From positions 620,001 to 684,000 of the forward strand of contig NZ_JACFPL010000001.1 in assembly GCF_016102005.1 (NCBI RefSeq): a DNA stretch of 64,000 nt, read 5' to 3'. The DNA is from Bifidobacterium choladohabitans. Lineage in GTDB: Bacteria; Actinomycetota; Actinomycetes; Actinomycetales; Bifidobacteriaceae. The notes under the pieces were generated by a model. It had not been told where the DNA came from. It did no database searches and worked only from the letters and a program-made list of their open reading frames with translations. Shown piece by piece: positions 53,310 to 64,000 of the stretch (the first letter of the stretch is position 1; the number at the start of each line of letters is the position of its first letter). The position numbers and the translations under genes are program-made.

Positions 53310-53930
53310 TCACTGGAAGAGGGAGACGCCGCGACGGCCCTCGCAGTAGGCGTTGCCCAGCCAGGTGTGGCGCGAGTTGGGCCAGACCGAACCCAGACGG
53401 GGTGCGTTCTGGCTCATCCAGATGCTGGGCACGCGCCCATCGGCGCTGTGGGAACCCAGCAGGTTGAAGCCGTTCTTGACCGCCAGCCAATCGGGATGCT
53501 GGGTGGCGATGGCCAGACCCTCCTCCAAGGTCAGGGGAAGACGATCATCGGAGTCGATCAGCTTGCGGGCCACATCAGGCTCACGGTTGGTGTAGCAGGT
53601 GCCGGTATGTGGCTCCAGAACGAGGTAGAAGGGCCCCTCCGGCGGCTCGAACCCGTTCTGGGGCAGGAAGCTGGCGATGTCGCGCGGCGGCATAGTGGTA
53701 AAGCCGGCCATGCGATTGATGCTGGTCCGGGCGATCAGCGACTCGGGTGAGACCAGCTCCCTGGTAGGGATGAGCAGGATCTGCTCGCCCAGCTCAGTGG
53801 ACTCCAGCGCGGAGATCAGGGGCTGGGCCAAGGCTCTGAACGCGGCGGCGCTGATGTCCGCCACATCCGGATAGCCCAGGGCCACGATCCGATCCAGTTG
53901 CCGCTGCACTTCTTGGGAAGATCTGGTCAT
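53310..53930 (-). CDS. DUF5701 family protein
   Basis: A 206-residue protein of an actinobacterial family of unknown function. The best-kept part is the end: WLAVKNGFNLLGSHSADGRVPSIWM then PRLGSVWPNSRHTWLGNAYCEGRRG. The N-terminal half includes ILLIPTRELVSPESLIARTSI. No signal peptide, membrane helix or metal motif appears. The ATG at 53930 has GGAGACC just upstream, giving MTRSSQEVQRQL. It is 42 bp downstream of asd on the same strand, so it may share that transcript. I identify the family from memory of its conserved C-terminus. Confidence 0.7.
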   Translation of the reverse strand: MTRSSQEVQRQLDRIVALGYPDVADISAAAFRALAQPLISALESTELGEQILLIPTRELVSPESLIARTSINRMAGFTTMPPRDIASFLPQNGFEPPEGPFYLVLEPHTGTCYTNREPDVARKLIDSDDRLPLTLEEGLAIATQHPDWLAVKNGFNLLGSHSADGRVPSIWMSQNAPRLGSVWPNSRHTWLGNAYCEGRRGVSLFQ

Positions 53931-53971
53931 GGTCTCCAGTCTAATCGGTGCCCGCAAGCGAACCGGGCATC

Positions 53972-55634
<1,663 letters not shown>

Positions 55635-55638
<4 letters not shown>

Positions 55639-56468
55639 GACCTTCCTTCCGTCAAATCCCGCTGCCTGTCGGTGTGCGCAGCGGGGCGATCCGGCAGCTG
55701 GCCGGTCTCCAGATTGGGAATCTTGTCGACATCGACATCGTCGGGCATGATCAGCGTGCCCGGACGATGGGAAAAGGAGCTGCGCACATGGATGGGCATA
55801 CGGAAGCGCTGGGCATACTCCACGCAGCGCAGAGCCAGCACCTTGGATCCGCCGGCCGCCATCTCCAGCATCTCCTCGTATGAGATGCGAGCGATTCTTC
55901 TGGCGGTGGGCACAATGCGCGGGTCGGCGGTAAAGACGCCGTCCACATCGGTATAGATCTCGCAGACATCCGCCTTGAGTGCCACAGCCAGGGCCACAGC
56001 CGAGGTGTCCGATCCGCCACGGCCCAGGGTGGTCGCATCGCCGTCGGCGTTGACCCCCTGGAAGCCTGCCACAATCCCCACCTCGCCTCGGTCCAAAGCC
56101 TTCATGACCCGCTGGGGGCGGACATGGCGGATGTGTGCTGCACCGTAACGTGCATCAGTCATGAACCCCGCTTGCGAACCTGTGAAGGAATGGGCATGCT
56201 CGCCTTGTGCATGGATACTCATGGCCAGCAGACTCATGGAGATGCGCTCCCCCGCCGTCATGAGCATGTCCATCTCGCGGGCCGGAGGATTGGAATCCAC
56301 ATCCATGGCCTGATCGATCAGATCGTCAGTGGTGTCCCCCATGGCGGAAACCACCACTGCGATGTCATTACCAGCGCGCTTGGTATCAATGATGCGCTTG
56401 GCCACACGCTTGATGGAGTCCGAGTCCGCCACTGAGGACCCGCCATATTTCTGAACGATAAGTGCCAC
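55635..56468 (-). CDS. lysC: Aspartokinase catalytic (alpha) subunit
   Basis: Aspartokinase phosphorylates aspartate at the entrance to the lysine, threonine and methionine pathway. The 277-residue product holds the amino-acid kinase domain: [19 protein letters not shown] (ATP and Asp site), [41 protein letters not shown] and [14 protein letters not shown]. It ends around 277 with a tail rich in Asp and Pro and has no ACT domains. These are on the next gene, coupled by a 4-nt overlap, so regulation requires the two proteins to meet. Confidence 0.93.
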
Positions 56469-56596
56469 TGCTGTTCCATCCCGCGACGGTTAAGCCACTA
56501 GACCATCATCTGCAACATGTTGATTATATGGATTATACGAACGACACCGTTCTATCAGACCCTCTCCACCAACATGCGAAACAATAACTGCAGGCC

Positions 56597-57202
56597 TTAC
56601 AGATCGCGACGGCCAGATATTGCCCGGCCGAGGGTGATCTCGTCAGCGTATTCCAGATCACTACCGACAGGCAGACCGCTGGCCAACCTGGTGACCCGCA
56701 GATCCAGCGGACCCAGCAGCCGTCCCAGGTAGGTGGTGGTGGCCTCACCTTCGATGTTGGGATCCAGGGCCAGCATGACCTCCTTGACCTGATCGGTGCC
56801 CAACCGCTTCAAGAGCTCGGGAATGCGCAGATCTCCCGGCCCGACGTTGGACATAGGGTCGATGGCCCCGCCCAACACATGATAAAGACCCCGGTATTCT
56901 CCGGTACGCTCGATGCTCATGACGTCCTTGGGCTCCTCGACTACGCAGATAATGCTGCGGTCACGTCGCGGATCCTGACAGATGGGGCATGGGCTGGTCT
57001 CGCAAACATTGCCGCAGATCTCGCAAAACCGAACCTTCTCCTTGGCCGCGACGATGGCATCGGCCAGATCCTGAGCGCTGCGCCGATCGGCTCCCAGAAT
57101 GTAGAAGGCGATGCGCTGTGCGCCCTTGGGACCAATGCCCGGCAGCTGGGCAAAGGCATCAATCAGCTCTTGAATGGCCCCATCATAGGTAGCAGCCATC
57201 AT
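56597..57202 (-). CDS. recR: Recombination protein RecR
   Basis: RecR joins RecO (and RecF) to load RecA at gaps. The 201-residue product has the N-terminal helix-hairpin-helix ([21 protein letters not shown]), the four-Cys zinc finger [16 protein letters not shown], the Toprim domain with [21 protein letters not shown], and the C-terminal end containing [17 protein letters not shown] overlap (57199-57202) ties it to dnaX; a second ATG at 57199 has better spacing from GGAGG and may be the real start. Confidence 0.95.
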   Translation of the reverse strand: MMAATYDGAIQELIDAFAQLPGIGPKGAQRIAFYILGADRRSAQDLADAIVAAKEKVRFCEICGNVCETSPCPICQDPRRDRSIICVVEEPKDVMSIERTGEYRGLYHVLGGAIDPMSNVGPGDLRIPELLKRLGTDQVKEVMLALDPNIEGEATTTYLGRLLGPLDLRVTRLASGLPVGSDLEYADEITLGRAISGRRDL

Positions 57203-60147
57203 TCACCTCCCTGTCGCTGCGCCTGTTCCTGCCGGCGCTTTTGGACGTTGATCGGATTCTGGGGATCGTCAGCAGCAAAATCCTCCACCTTGGTCACATC
57301 GAACATTTTGGTCAGTTCATCCTGGTTCATGGCATTGTCCGCCCCGAGCCTGGCATCGTCCATGGAATAGACATCGTCCTCGGGATCCACGGAAGGCCTC
57401 GAAATCTGGGAGGAGATTGAGGCAGACGACGCTCCATCCTGGCCAGAACCGCCAGAGGCTGCACTAGCGAAGCCTGCTGGCATCTTCCTGTCATCAGATC
57501 CGGATGCATCTGCCATTGCCTGAGGACCATCCGGGCCACCGACAGCATCGGAACTGTGTTCGTCGCTCTGCAGGTCCGGCGAAATTGATACGCCAGTCGC
57601 CATGGCCCCTTCATCGGAAACCGATTCGGTCCCCAATACCGGAGCCGAGGCTACACCCGTAGCGCTTCCCTGACCGGACGAATCAACCGACTTCGAAACT
57701 TCAAGCCCCTGATCCGAAGCTTCATGGCCCTGACTGTCGGAGGACTCTGCAAAGGCTGCGGCGTTGGTCCCGGAACCGGGCACGGCCCAAGGATCCGTGT
57801 CATCGCTCATGTCCGGCAGAGCTACCTTTTTGGACTCATGGTCTTTCCGTCCATCGGATCCGTCGTTGCCCTCACCGGGCTGCCAAGTCTTTTGCGGCGC
57901 ATGAGTCGCTGGCATGGGGTGGGCCCAGGGATCATCGTCAGGCAACACGGTAGAAGCCGTTGAGCCAAAGCCTGCCGCCGGCAGCGGTTCCGGAGACGAT
58001 TGGACCGGACCGCCGACCGGGTGGTGGGCGTCGTCGGAATTCCCGTCGCCTGCAGCTTCCCCAGGGGTGGACCTTCCCTCCGGCGCTGATGCCGATGTTC
58101 CGGTCTCACCCTGATGACCAGCCGAGGCCGTCATCTCCCTAGGGGCATGCCCCTGCTCCGTGGCTGCATGAGGCATGACCGCCGCTCCAAGGTTCATGGT
58201 GGCCAAGCCGGCCCGCGCCAGAGCCACCTCCTTCTTGACCTCTGCCCGACGCTGCGGAGACATCCTGTTGACGGACTCCACCGTCTCGCCGTTGGCAGCC
58301 GTCCCTGATGGGGCGATCATGGTGGCCTGTCCAAACTCCTGGCGAGCGCGGACCATGACGATACGCGGCACCTTGGTCTCCCCGTCAACCGACTGCGCAG
58401 CCACGGCCATGGCGAAGGCATGCTGGCTGAGTGGACGGTCGAAGGTCATAGACAGTCGCTTGCGACCGGAGGGGTCTGCTTGCATGGCTACGGTAGGCAC
58501 CCGGTCCCGCACCACATACTGGCGTACCTCATCGGGTAGGGCAGCCACCAGGGCATCCCAGCGCTTATCCAGTTCCGTACCGGTCGGCACCTCGTTTGTC
58601 TGCCCTTGCGTAGCCTCCTGTTGGGCCGACCGAGGCTGTTCAACAGATCGGGCGGGCCGGACAGGATTGGGTGATCCGGCCTGCCCCGCCGGCCGTCGAG
58701 TCGCCGAGGAGGGGGCTTCCTTGCGCTCGGATTGGGCAGACCCTGAGCCGGAATGGGTGGGCCGTCCTTCGCCCTCTTGCTGTCCTTGAGCAGAGGAATC
58801 GGAATGGGAACCGGCCATGTTCTGCGGCCCGGCAAGGGTCGTGGGTGCTGCAGCAGACGGCGAGCCTGCCCTGTCAGGCTGTTCGGGGCGTTCAGCCCCG
58901 TCAGTACGACCAGATTGGGATGCTCTGGACGGCCGACCATTCTGCTGAGACCTGCTGGCGCCAATGAACCCGCCGCGGGCGGGCGACGGGGCTGCACCAG
59001 CGCTGGAAGCTGCCGCTTCGGCCGGTGCCTGCTCCATAGGTTCGCAGCCAATTGCCAGCAGCCTGGCGGCCAGCAGCTCCAAGCGCATCCTGGGCGAGGT
59101 GGCCCCGTTCATTCCCGCCAGCGCATCATTGATGATGTCGGCCATTCTGGTCAGGACCTGCAAATCCAAAGCATTCGCCTGACGATGCAGATCGGCCACC
59201 TGGTCGTCGTCAGCATCCTCGCTAAGCACGCTTTCAGCCCGTTCTCCAGCCAGTTTGAGAACCAGCAGGTCGCGGACATGGGCCAGCAGATCCTCAACGA
59301 AGCGCTGGGGTTCAAACCCGCCGACGACCACCTTTTGAATGACCCCGTAGAGGCCAGCTCCATCGTGGGCGATCAGTGCATCCACAGCTTCGCCGATGAG
59401 CGCGGCAGGAGTGAACCCCAGCAAAGCAACCGCAGCATCATAGGTGATGGTGTGCTCGTCAGCGCCTACCATGAGCTGATCCAGCACGGAAAGGGTGTCA
59501 CGCACCGATCCGCCTCCGGCCCGCATGGCCAGCTTGAGTACACCGGGCTCGGCCTTAATGCCCTCCTTATCGCAAATGCCCTCCAAGTAAGGCCCCATGA
59601 CTTCCTGAGGCACCAGACGGAAGGGGTAATGGTGGGTACGGGAGCGGATGGTGCCAATCACCTTTTCCGGCTCTGTGGTGGCGAAGATGAACATGACATG
59701 TTCCGGCGGCTCCTCGACGATCTTCAGCAGGGCATTGAATCCTTGCTGGGTGACCATATGAGCCTCGTCCAGAATGAAGATCTTGTAGCGGTCACGCACG
59801 GGGGCGAAGCCTGCTCGCTCCCTGAGTTCCCTAGCATCGTCAACTCCATTGTGGCTGGCGGCGTCAATCTCCACCACATCGATGGAACCAGGGCCTCCTG
59901 TGGCCAGATCCCTGCAGCTGTCGCATTCGCCGCAGGGATGGCTGGTCGGCCCCTTGGCGCAGTTGACGCAGCGGGCAAAAATCCTGGCACTGCTGGTCTT
60001 GCCGCATCCCCTGGGGCCGGAGAAGAGGTAGGCATGGGTCAGCCGGTTCTCATCCAGAGCTCGGGTAAGGGGCACCGTGACCTGCTTCTGACCGATGATT
60101 CCGTCAAAAGTGTCAGGCCGATACCGCCGATAGAGTGCTAGTGCCAT
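57199..60147 (-). CDS. dnaX: DNA polymerase III subunits gamma and tau
   Basis: DnaX is the clamp-loader ATPase. The 982-residue product has [20 protein letters not shown] (P-loop and first Cys), the zinc site [41 protein letters not shown]-type sensor [11 protein letters not shown]-like region ([23 protein letters not shown]) and the collar helices to about 370. The remaining 600 residues are unusual in length: Ser/Gly/Ala/Gln-rich, likely disordered, with islands of structure near 520-640 ([20 protein letters not shown], then [14 protein letters not shown]), which resemble the tau C-terminal domain. I see no clear frameshift site for a short gamma form. It precedes recR by ATGA overlap. Confidence 0.95.
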   Translation of the reverse strand: MALALYRRYRPDTFDGIIGQKQVTVPLTRALDENRLTHAYLFSGPRGCGKTSSARIFARCVNCAKGPTSHPCGECDSCRDLATGGPGSIDVVEIDAASHNGVDDARELRERAGFAPVRDRYKIFILDEAHMVTQQGFNALLKIVEEPPEHVMFIFATTEPEKVIGTIRSRTHHYPFRLVPQEVMGPYLEGICDKEGIKAEPGVLKLAMRAGGGSVRDTLSVLDQLMVGADEHTITYDAAVALLGFTPAALIGEAVDALIAHDGAGLYGVIQKVVVGGFEPQRFVEDLLAHVRDLLVLKLAGERAESVLSEDADDDQVADLHRQANALDLQVLTRMADIINDALAGMNGATSPRMRLELLAARLLAIGCEPMEQAPAEAAASSAGAAPSPARGGFIGASRSQQNGRPSRASQSGRTDGAERPEQPDRAGSPSAAAPTTLAGPQNMAGSHSDSSAQGQQEGEGRPTHSGSGSAQSERKEAPSSATRRPAGQAGSPNPVRPARSVEQPRSAQQEATQGQTNEVPTGTELDKRWDALVAALPDEVRQYVVRDRVPTVAMQADPSGRKRLSMTFDRPLSQHAFAMAVAAQSVDGETKVPRIVMVRARQEFGQATMIAPSGTAANGETVESVNRMSPQRRAEVKKEVALARAGLATMNLGAAVMPHAATEQGHAPREMTASAGHQGETGTSASAPEGRSTPGEAAGDGNSDDAHHPVGGPVQSSPEPLPAAGFGSTASTVLPDDDPWAHPMPATHAPQKTWQPGEGNDGSDGRKDHESKKVALPDMSDDTDPWAVPGSGTNAAAFAESSDSQGHEASDQGLEVSKSVDSSGQGSATGVASAPVLGTESVSDEGAMATGVSISPDLQSDEHSSDAVGGPDGPQAMADASGSDDRKMPAGFASAASGGSGQDGASSASISSQISRPSVDPEDDVYSMDDARLGADNAMNQDELTKMFDVTKVEDFAADDPQNPINVQKRRQEQAQRQGGE

Positions 60148-60217
60148 GGTTCAAGGCTATCCATTTCTTTAGACACGTTCACTTTCCTTCCTAGGGCTTT
60201 CGCCCCGCTTCCTCCTC

Positions 60218-60613
60218 TCATCCACAGGGCTCGGGGCCTGCCCGGGCAGACTGGACCAGACGGGGTATCATCGGGACTCCGGTGTCTACACTCACCGAGA
60301 CCCTCACATCGCCGCCATCCACCTGACAGTCCGTCATGACCCCACGGTTGAGATGGGCGACCCGGGAAGCCAGAGTACAGGGCTTCGTCTGTCCTTCATC
60401 CAGGGCAGAAGCTGCAGCCAGAGCCGAAATATCGGCGCCGGTGCGTGCACGCGTCCGACAGATCATGAGATTGCCCAGCAGCGCCGCCAGAACCAGACCC
60501 AGGCCAACCAGGGCCATCAGCATGATGCCCAGAACCGTGCCGGAGCCCGGATCCGAACCCCTAATCCATGAACCTGCACGCTCGACTCGCGTCTTTCTGG
60601 CATGTTCGGGCAT
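60218..60613 (-). CDS. TadE/G-like pilus assembly protein (Rv3654c type)
   Basis: A 131-residue protein with a single N-terminal membrane helix (GSGTVLGIMLMALVGLGLVLAALLGN, split residues about 23-48) and then RARTGADISALAAASAL, the hallmark of the helicase/secretion neighbourhood TadE-like family. It belongs to the minor pilin or secretion-associated set of the Tad system in actinobacteria. It is 3 bp downstream of the TadE gene and closes the pilus operon before the dnaX promoter. The start ATG is near its neighbour's stop, with no site chosen between alternatives. Confidence 0.75.
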   Translation of the reverse strand: MPEHARKTRVERAGSWIRGSDPGSGTVLGIMLMALVGLGLVLAALLGNLMICRTRARTGADISALAAASALDEGQTKPCTLASRVAHLNRGVMTDCQVDGGDVRVSVSVDTGVPMIPRLVQSARAGPEPCG

Positions 60614-60616
60614 GAC

Positions 60617-60994
60617 TCATTCCTCCAATATGGCTACGGCGTCGCCATGGACCTGTGCAGGCAGCACGCCCATGGGGCCGGAAACCACTGGGCATGACAC
60701 CCTGACTGCCGTCTGTCCGGCTGATGGACTCAACCTCACCTGGGCATGTGGCCCAGCCATCCTGTTCACCAGCTCCTGGGAATCGCCCTTGCCCTGGGTG
60801 ACGATCAGGTCTCTGGCAGCCGCGTTGGCTGCATCCTGACAGACCATGCCGACCCTGATTGTCTGGGTCAGCGTCAGCAGTATGAGAGCCAGAACCATGA
60901 CAGCGGGAAGAACGATGGCGAACTCGGCTGTCACCGTACCGTTATCGGATCGCCACCGTCGTCTCCGCTCGGACCGTCTTTCAGCCGACGGCAC
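60617..60994 (-). CDS. TadE family minor pilin-like protein
   Basis: A 125-residue protein. After an Arg-rich 16-residue start, DNGTVTAEFAIVLPAVMVLALILLTL is the typical TadE prepilin-type helix with Glu at position +5 of the AEFA motif, then a short extracellular domain with two Cys (C53 region MVCQDAANAAARDL and RVSCPVV). TadE proteins help pilus assembly and adherence. It overlaps the DUF4244 gene by 14 bp (60981-60994). Confidence 0.82.
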   Translation of the reverse strand: MPSAERRSERRRRWRSDNGTVTAEFAIVLPAVMVLALILLTLTQTIRVGMVCQDAANAAARDLIVTQGKGDSQELVNRMAGPHAQVRLSPSAGQTAVRVSCPVVSGPMGVLPAQVHGDAVAILEE

Positions 60995-61361
60995 TGAGTG
61001 CCTTCTTCACCAGTCCCATCAGCAAAGTGCGTGTGGAAGAGGATTTGACGATGGCCAGCAGTACACCGGCCAGCGTGGCGGCCACCACCATGATCACGGC
61101 ATATTCAGCAGTGATAGCCCCCGATTCAGGCCTGGCCAGCACCACGCTCAGCCGCGCATGCAGGGTGCGCACTCCAGAATCCACAGCCTGGCTGATGCGA
61201 ACATACAAAGCCGTCATGTACCGGTTAGAACGCTGCCTTATTCTTTGCAACAACCCGGATCCAGCACCTGCAGCAGGCCATGTCGCAGCCGGCACCAACT
61301 GACCTCCTGCCTGCCTGTTCTGCAGATGGAAGACCGTCGCAACCTCCTGTGAATATGTCAT
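60981..61361 (-). CDS. DUF4244/Flp-pilin-like protein
   Basis: A 126-residue protein with a long N-terminal leader of about 80 residues and then the conserved prepilin-like core SGAITAEYAVIMVVAATLAGVLLAIVKSS, followed by a short tail LLMGLVKKALSAVG. This family is the probable major pilin of actinobacterial Tad systems; the mature pilin would be cut after the Gly of ESGAITAEY. The leader is much longer than usual, so an internal start (for example MTALYV) could be used. The ATG at 61361 has AAAGG 8 nt upstream. Confidence 0.78.
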   Translation of the reverse strand: MTYSQEVATVFHLQNRQAGGQLVPAATWPAAGAGSGLLQRIRQRSNRYMTALYVRISQAVDSGVRTLHARLSVVLARPESGAITAEYAVIMVVAATLAGVLLAIVKSSSTRTLLMGLVKKALSAVG

Positions 61362-61548
61362 CGTTCTCACCTTTGCCTTTCCTTGTCTTCCCCGCCCCGG
61401 CGAATGGCCGTTCCTCAGGGAATCGGCATCCGGTACCTTTCACTGTGCCCGTTCCTGTCCGCTTCGGTCGACTTGTCAGATACATGTGGACGAGCGGAGC
61501 TTTGACCGCCAGCCTGTGGACAACTGTGCCCGCAAGAGCTCCATACCC

Positions 61549-62091
61549 TCAGGACATCCCACCCGCAAAAGCCGCAATACAGGGAATGACTCCGATCAGC
61601 ACGAAGGCCGGCAGAATGCACAGCCCTGTCGGCACCAGAAGCCTGACGGTGATCGTCGCCGTGGCCCGGGCCAGCACGCTGCGGGCACGGTGATCCAGCT
61701 GGCGCATGGTCGTCTCGATACGTGTTAAAGGCGATGATCCCAAACGCCAGGAGGGCTCCAGACAGTCAGCCAGGACCTGCATGGACCGCCCGTAATCAGG
61801 ATCGCCAATCGCTCCTGACCAGGACAGATCCCATCCGTTGCCACCTGCGAGCAGGTGAGCCACGCGAACCATTCGAAACCCATAAGGTCCTGGCAGCAGA
61901 CTGCCAACCACACCCAGGGCCCTGGGCAGGGAGGCCCCCTGACGAACAGCGACTCCCAGCAGGGCCAGCACCAGGCTCAAGGGCGGCGGGGAGACCTGCT
62001 CATCGACTAATCGCTCACTCGAGCCGTCGAATTCCATAAGCAGAAGGGCCATTATGGTCGACAGAGCAACAATCAGCGGTTTCAGATCCAT
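61549..62091 (-). CDS. tadC: Type II secretion F-domain protein, TadC-like
   Basis: A 180-residue inner-membrane platform protein. The F-domain pattern is present: PPLSLVLALLGVAVRQGASLPRAL, RARSVLARATATITVRLLVPTGLCILPAFVLIGVIP, with TM helices at both ends and a starting helix LKPLIVALSTIMALLLM. It is shorter than classical TadC (about 290), as in mycobacterial homologues. GGGAGG lies just before the ATG. It overlaps TadB by 10 bp (62082-62091). Confidence 0.8.
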   Translation of the reverse strand: MDLKPLIVALSTIMALLLMEFDGSSERLVDEQVSPPPLSLVLALLGVAVRQGASLPRALGVVGSLLPGPYGFRMVRVAHLLAGGNGWDLSWSGAIGDPDYGRSMQVLADCLEPSWRLGSSPLTRIETTMRQLDHRARSVLARATATITVRLLVPTGLCILPAFVLIGVIPCIAAFAGGMS

Positions 62092-62744
62092 AGATCCTCC
62101 CTGTCCAGATCATTCATCAGCAGATGCATCCAAACCAGACCAAGAACATAGAAGGCCGCACCAAGGATCAGGCAGATGGTTCCCGGGCCTGGGCGACATA
62201 GGAAGGCCAGTGGTCGCGCACCCATAAACTCTCCCATGATGATTGTCAACGCTGGCAGGGTCGACAGGAGACGAATCGTGGCCTTGGGCACAGCAAAGGC
62301 TTTTTCCCGGGCCTCATCCAGTGCCGCCCGCCGCCTCTGCATGGCTGCCACGGTCCGCAGCCCATCCGAAGCCCGGCAACCCAGGATGGCGCTGAGCCCA
62401 TAGCAGGCCATCAGAGCCTGGGCCATAATCGTCAGAGTCGGCCCCCGTTCCTGGGGCAGGCATCGGTTCTCCAACATGGCCATGACATGTTCCGGCGTGA
62501 CCTCCCGGGTGGCGAAACGTCGCCCGGATGCCTCCTCGAAAGCCTCTACCAGACCTCCTCCATTGTCGACATAGGCAAGCAGGGAAGTGATCAGCACCGC
62601 CATACCAGGCCGGTCCGACTGTGCGGAGGGCCTGACAGACATGGCCTTCAGTCTTGTAGCTGCATCGCCGCTATGCGCAAGCAGGGCCAGACAGGCAATA
62701 GTCGTCATCATCGCAGCCAGCCAGGCTGCAATCTCGTCATTCAT
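62082..62744 (-). CDS. tadB: Type II secretion F-domain protein, TadB-like
   Basis: A 220-residue membrane protein. It begins MNDEIAAWLAAMMTTIACLALLAHSG (a membrane helix), then a cytoplasmic F-domain (AVLITSLLAYVDNGGGLVEAFEEASG) and later helices VPKATIRLLSTLPALTIIMGEFMG and GTICLILGAAFYVLGLVWMHLL. With TadC it forms the platform that works with the TadA motor. The ATG at 62744 follows GAGGTGG and lies 12 nt after the tadA stop. Confidence 0.8.
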   Translation of the reverse strand: MNDEIAAWLAAMMTTIACLALLAHSGDAATRLKAMSVRPSAQSDRPGMAVLITSLLAYVDNGGGLVEAFEEASGRRFATREVTPEHVMAMLENRCLPQERGPTLTIMAQALMACYGLSAILGCRASDGLRTVAAMQRRRAALDEAREKAFAVPKATIRLLSTLPALTIIMGEFMGARPLAFLCRPGPGTICLILGAAFYVLGLVWMHLLMNDLDREDLWI

Positions 62745-62756
62745 AATCCACCTCAA

Positions 62757-63845
62757 CTAGGGATCGCTCGCCGAGGCGCTGGTCACAATGCCCCACCGCC
62801 TGGCAAACTTCGACCAAGCCGTTCCGTAAGTAGCGGTCCCTCGGCCCGTCCAGGTACAGACGGCCTCCCCGATAAGCCGACCGTCGGCGGCAGTTGTCAG
62901 TCGGCCAATCTGAGCGATATGTCTATGGCCGCCGGAACGTTCCAGATGGACAACAACGTCAAACGCCCCTTGGGCCAGAGCCGCCAGTGCCTTCGGCTGC
63001 AGCCCCGCCAGCAACCCCAGGGTTGCCAGTCTCGCGGGAACACGTTCCACGTTGTCGGCATGCAGAGTCGCCATGCCGCCCCGATGACCAGAATTGAAAG
63101 CCCGCAACAAATCAGCTATCTCCTCACCCCGGCACTCACCCAGGATTATCCGATCGGGCCGCATGCGCAGTGTGGCCTTGACCAGGTCGACCAGCCCCAC
63201 GCCCCCTGCCCCTTCAACGTTGGGCTCTCTTACAGCCAGGGAAACCGTATTCCTGTGGCCGGCGATACGACCAAGCTCACGGACTTCCTCCACAACGACC
63301 AGCCGCTGCTCCTGTGGACACATGCCCAGCAAGGCCCGCAGGAGCGTGGTCTTGCCGGCACCCGTGCCACCGGTCACCAGAATGCTGGCCCGATTGACCA
63401 CCAGCGCCCGAAGGATGAAGAGCCAGCTGGCGGGACACAGTCCGGCAGCAGCCAGCTCCTCCAGGCCGGGCGGGTGCCTGTTGGGCAGTCTGATGGAAAT
63501 GGCGGCACCCTCGGGGACAAGCGGGGCCAGCACGGCGTGGACTCTGATCCCCTCCCTGCTGGAAGCATCAGCCATGGGGCGAGCATCGTCCAGGCGACGC
63601 CCCAGCTGAGCACATAACTGCACAGCGAAGTCCCTTACAGCTCGAGGTCCAGTAAACCCGGGCCGAATCAGAACCTCCTCCATGCCCGAACCCCGGTCGA
63701 TCCAGACATCGCCCTGCCCGGTCACCGCGATATCAGTCACCGCAGAATCGCTCACCAGCCCATCCAAGTAGCCGAACGTAGGCGGCTGAACCGAATCTTC
63801 ATCGGGGAATGAACCTTCAAGGATTTCCCCACCTCCCCTGCTCAT
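62757..63845 (-). CDS. tadA: Pilus assembly ATPase TadA (CpaF)
   Basis: A 362-residue secretion ATPase that powers pilus assembly. Walker A is VTGGTGAGKTTLLRAL, Walker B is DRIILGECRGEEIADLLRAF with Glu, and the His box is GGMATLHADNVERVPARL. The N-terminal domain (FGYLDGLVSDSAVTDIAV; VLAPLVPEGAAISIRLP) is the usual CpaF type. ATGA overlap (63842-63845) links it to the gene upstream. It is shorter than proteobacterial CpaF (about 450) but typical of actinobacteria. Confidence 0.92.
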   Translation of the reverse strand: MSRGGGEILEGSFPDEDSVQPPTFGYLDGLVSDSAVTDIAVTGQGDVWIDRGSGMEEVLIRPGFTGPRAVRDFAVQLCAQLGRRLDDARPMADASSREGIRVHAVLAPLVPEGAAISIRLPNRHPPGLEELAAAGLCPASWLFILRALVVNRASILVTGGTGAGKTTLLRALLGMCPQEQRLVVVEEVRELGRIAGHRNTVSLAVREPNVEGAGGVGLVDLVKATLRMRPDRIILGECRGEEIADLLRAFNSGHRGGMATLHADNVERVPARLATLGLLAGLQPKALAALAQGAFDVVVHLERSGGHRHIAQIGRLTTAADGRLIGEAVCTWTGRGTATYGTAWSKFARRWGIVTSASASDP

Positions 63846-64000
63846 TTGACAGCCTCAGACCGAGTCAATCCGCGAGAAGAGACCGGCTCTTCCTTTCTTT
63901 CGCCGACGACGACCATCCCCGCGATCCGCTCCACCAGGGGTTGAAGGGCCCGAGCGTAAGCACGAGGGACCCGTTCCAGGCCACGACCATCCAGAACGGA
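63842..64000 (-). CDS. Pilus-locus protein, probably TadZ/CpaE-like, C-terminal part only
   Basis: The last 52 codons of a gene that runs off the window. They read LDGRGLERVPRAYARALQPL, then VERIAGMVVVGERK and a polar tail ending in SEAVK. It overlaps tadA by 4 nt. In related loci the gene before tadA codes for an MinD/ParA-like localisation protein (TadZ/CpaE/Ssd); that identity is from position, since the visible part has no diagnostic motif. Confidence 0.55.
   Translation of the reverse strand, partial: SVLDGRGLERVPRAYARALQPLVERIAGMVVVGERKEEPVSSRGLTRSEAVK

Noticed and set aside
57199-60147. Programmed frameshift in dnaX to make gamma
   Set aside because: I saw no A-rich slippery heptamer with a following hairpin near the end of the clamp-loader core.

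Overview
The window is a high-GC actinobacterial chromosome segment that reads as Bifidobacterium. The gene content fits: GatCAB, a split aspartokinase, a dnaX-recR-lysC-asd-leuA block, an ino1/penicillin-binding-protein pair, a small actinobacterial SRP RNA and an actinobacterial Tad pilus locus. GC content looks close to 60 percent, which would suit the insect-gut (B. asteroides-like) group, but the species is my inference. Most genes lie on the minus strand. I saw no prophage, insertion sequence or CRISPR array.

Layout. 1-2400: the 5' part of rho, and a divergent TetR regulator. 2400-5700: an FAD-dependent oxidoreductase, DUF2469 and a GNAT acetyltransferase. 5760-9142: gatC-gatA-gatB. 9186-12494: a tightly overlapping four-gene operon (divergent phosphoribosyltransferase, SpoU methylase, ABC ATPase, ABC-2 permease). 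12532-16136: rmuC and, on the other strand, a P-type ATPase homologue that has lost its ATP-binding domain and most catalytic motifs. 16209-22041: clpB with an HspR-type (HAIR) operator, an FAH-family hydrolase, a YggS-type PLP protein and GluQ-RS. 22111-24525: an amidohydrolase, then a wrecked aquaglyceroporin gene with long G/C homopolymers in and next to it. 24526-31418: a LacI-controlled block of nucleoside hydrolase, MFS carrier and a complete ECF transporter (S, T and two ATPases), with paired operators in front of the hydrolase. 31720-41994: tRNA-Lys, fhs, a C69 dipeptidase, a PEBP protein, the holB-tmk-topA operon and a PAP2 phosphatase. 42088-47316: SRP RNA, UDP-galactopyranose mutase, then a TetR / MFS / GH51 arabinofuranosidase cassette. 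47476-60147: ino1, a bifunctional PBP, leuA, DUF5701, asd, the aspartokinase subunits, recR and dnaX. 60218-64000: a Tad/Flp pilus locus cut by the window end.

How they work together. Housekeeping dominates: transcription termination, amidotransferase-dependent aminoacyl-tRNA synthesis, replication and topology, the aspartate family and leucine pathways, and cell-wall synthesis. Accessory functions are sugar uptake and hydrolysis (GH51 cassette), a nucleoside/micronutrient salvage block (LacI-NH-MFS-ECF) and surface adhesion (Tad pilus).

The most unusual signals are the apparent P-type ATPase pseudoenzyme at 14061-16136, the overlapping operon at 9186-12494 in which both the phosphoribosyltransferase-like and the ABC ATPase proteins carry altered catalytic motifs, the LacI/NH/MFS/ECF block with two operators 32 bp apart, and the decayed aquaporin with two homopolymer tracts.
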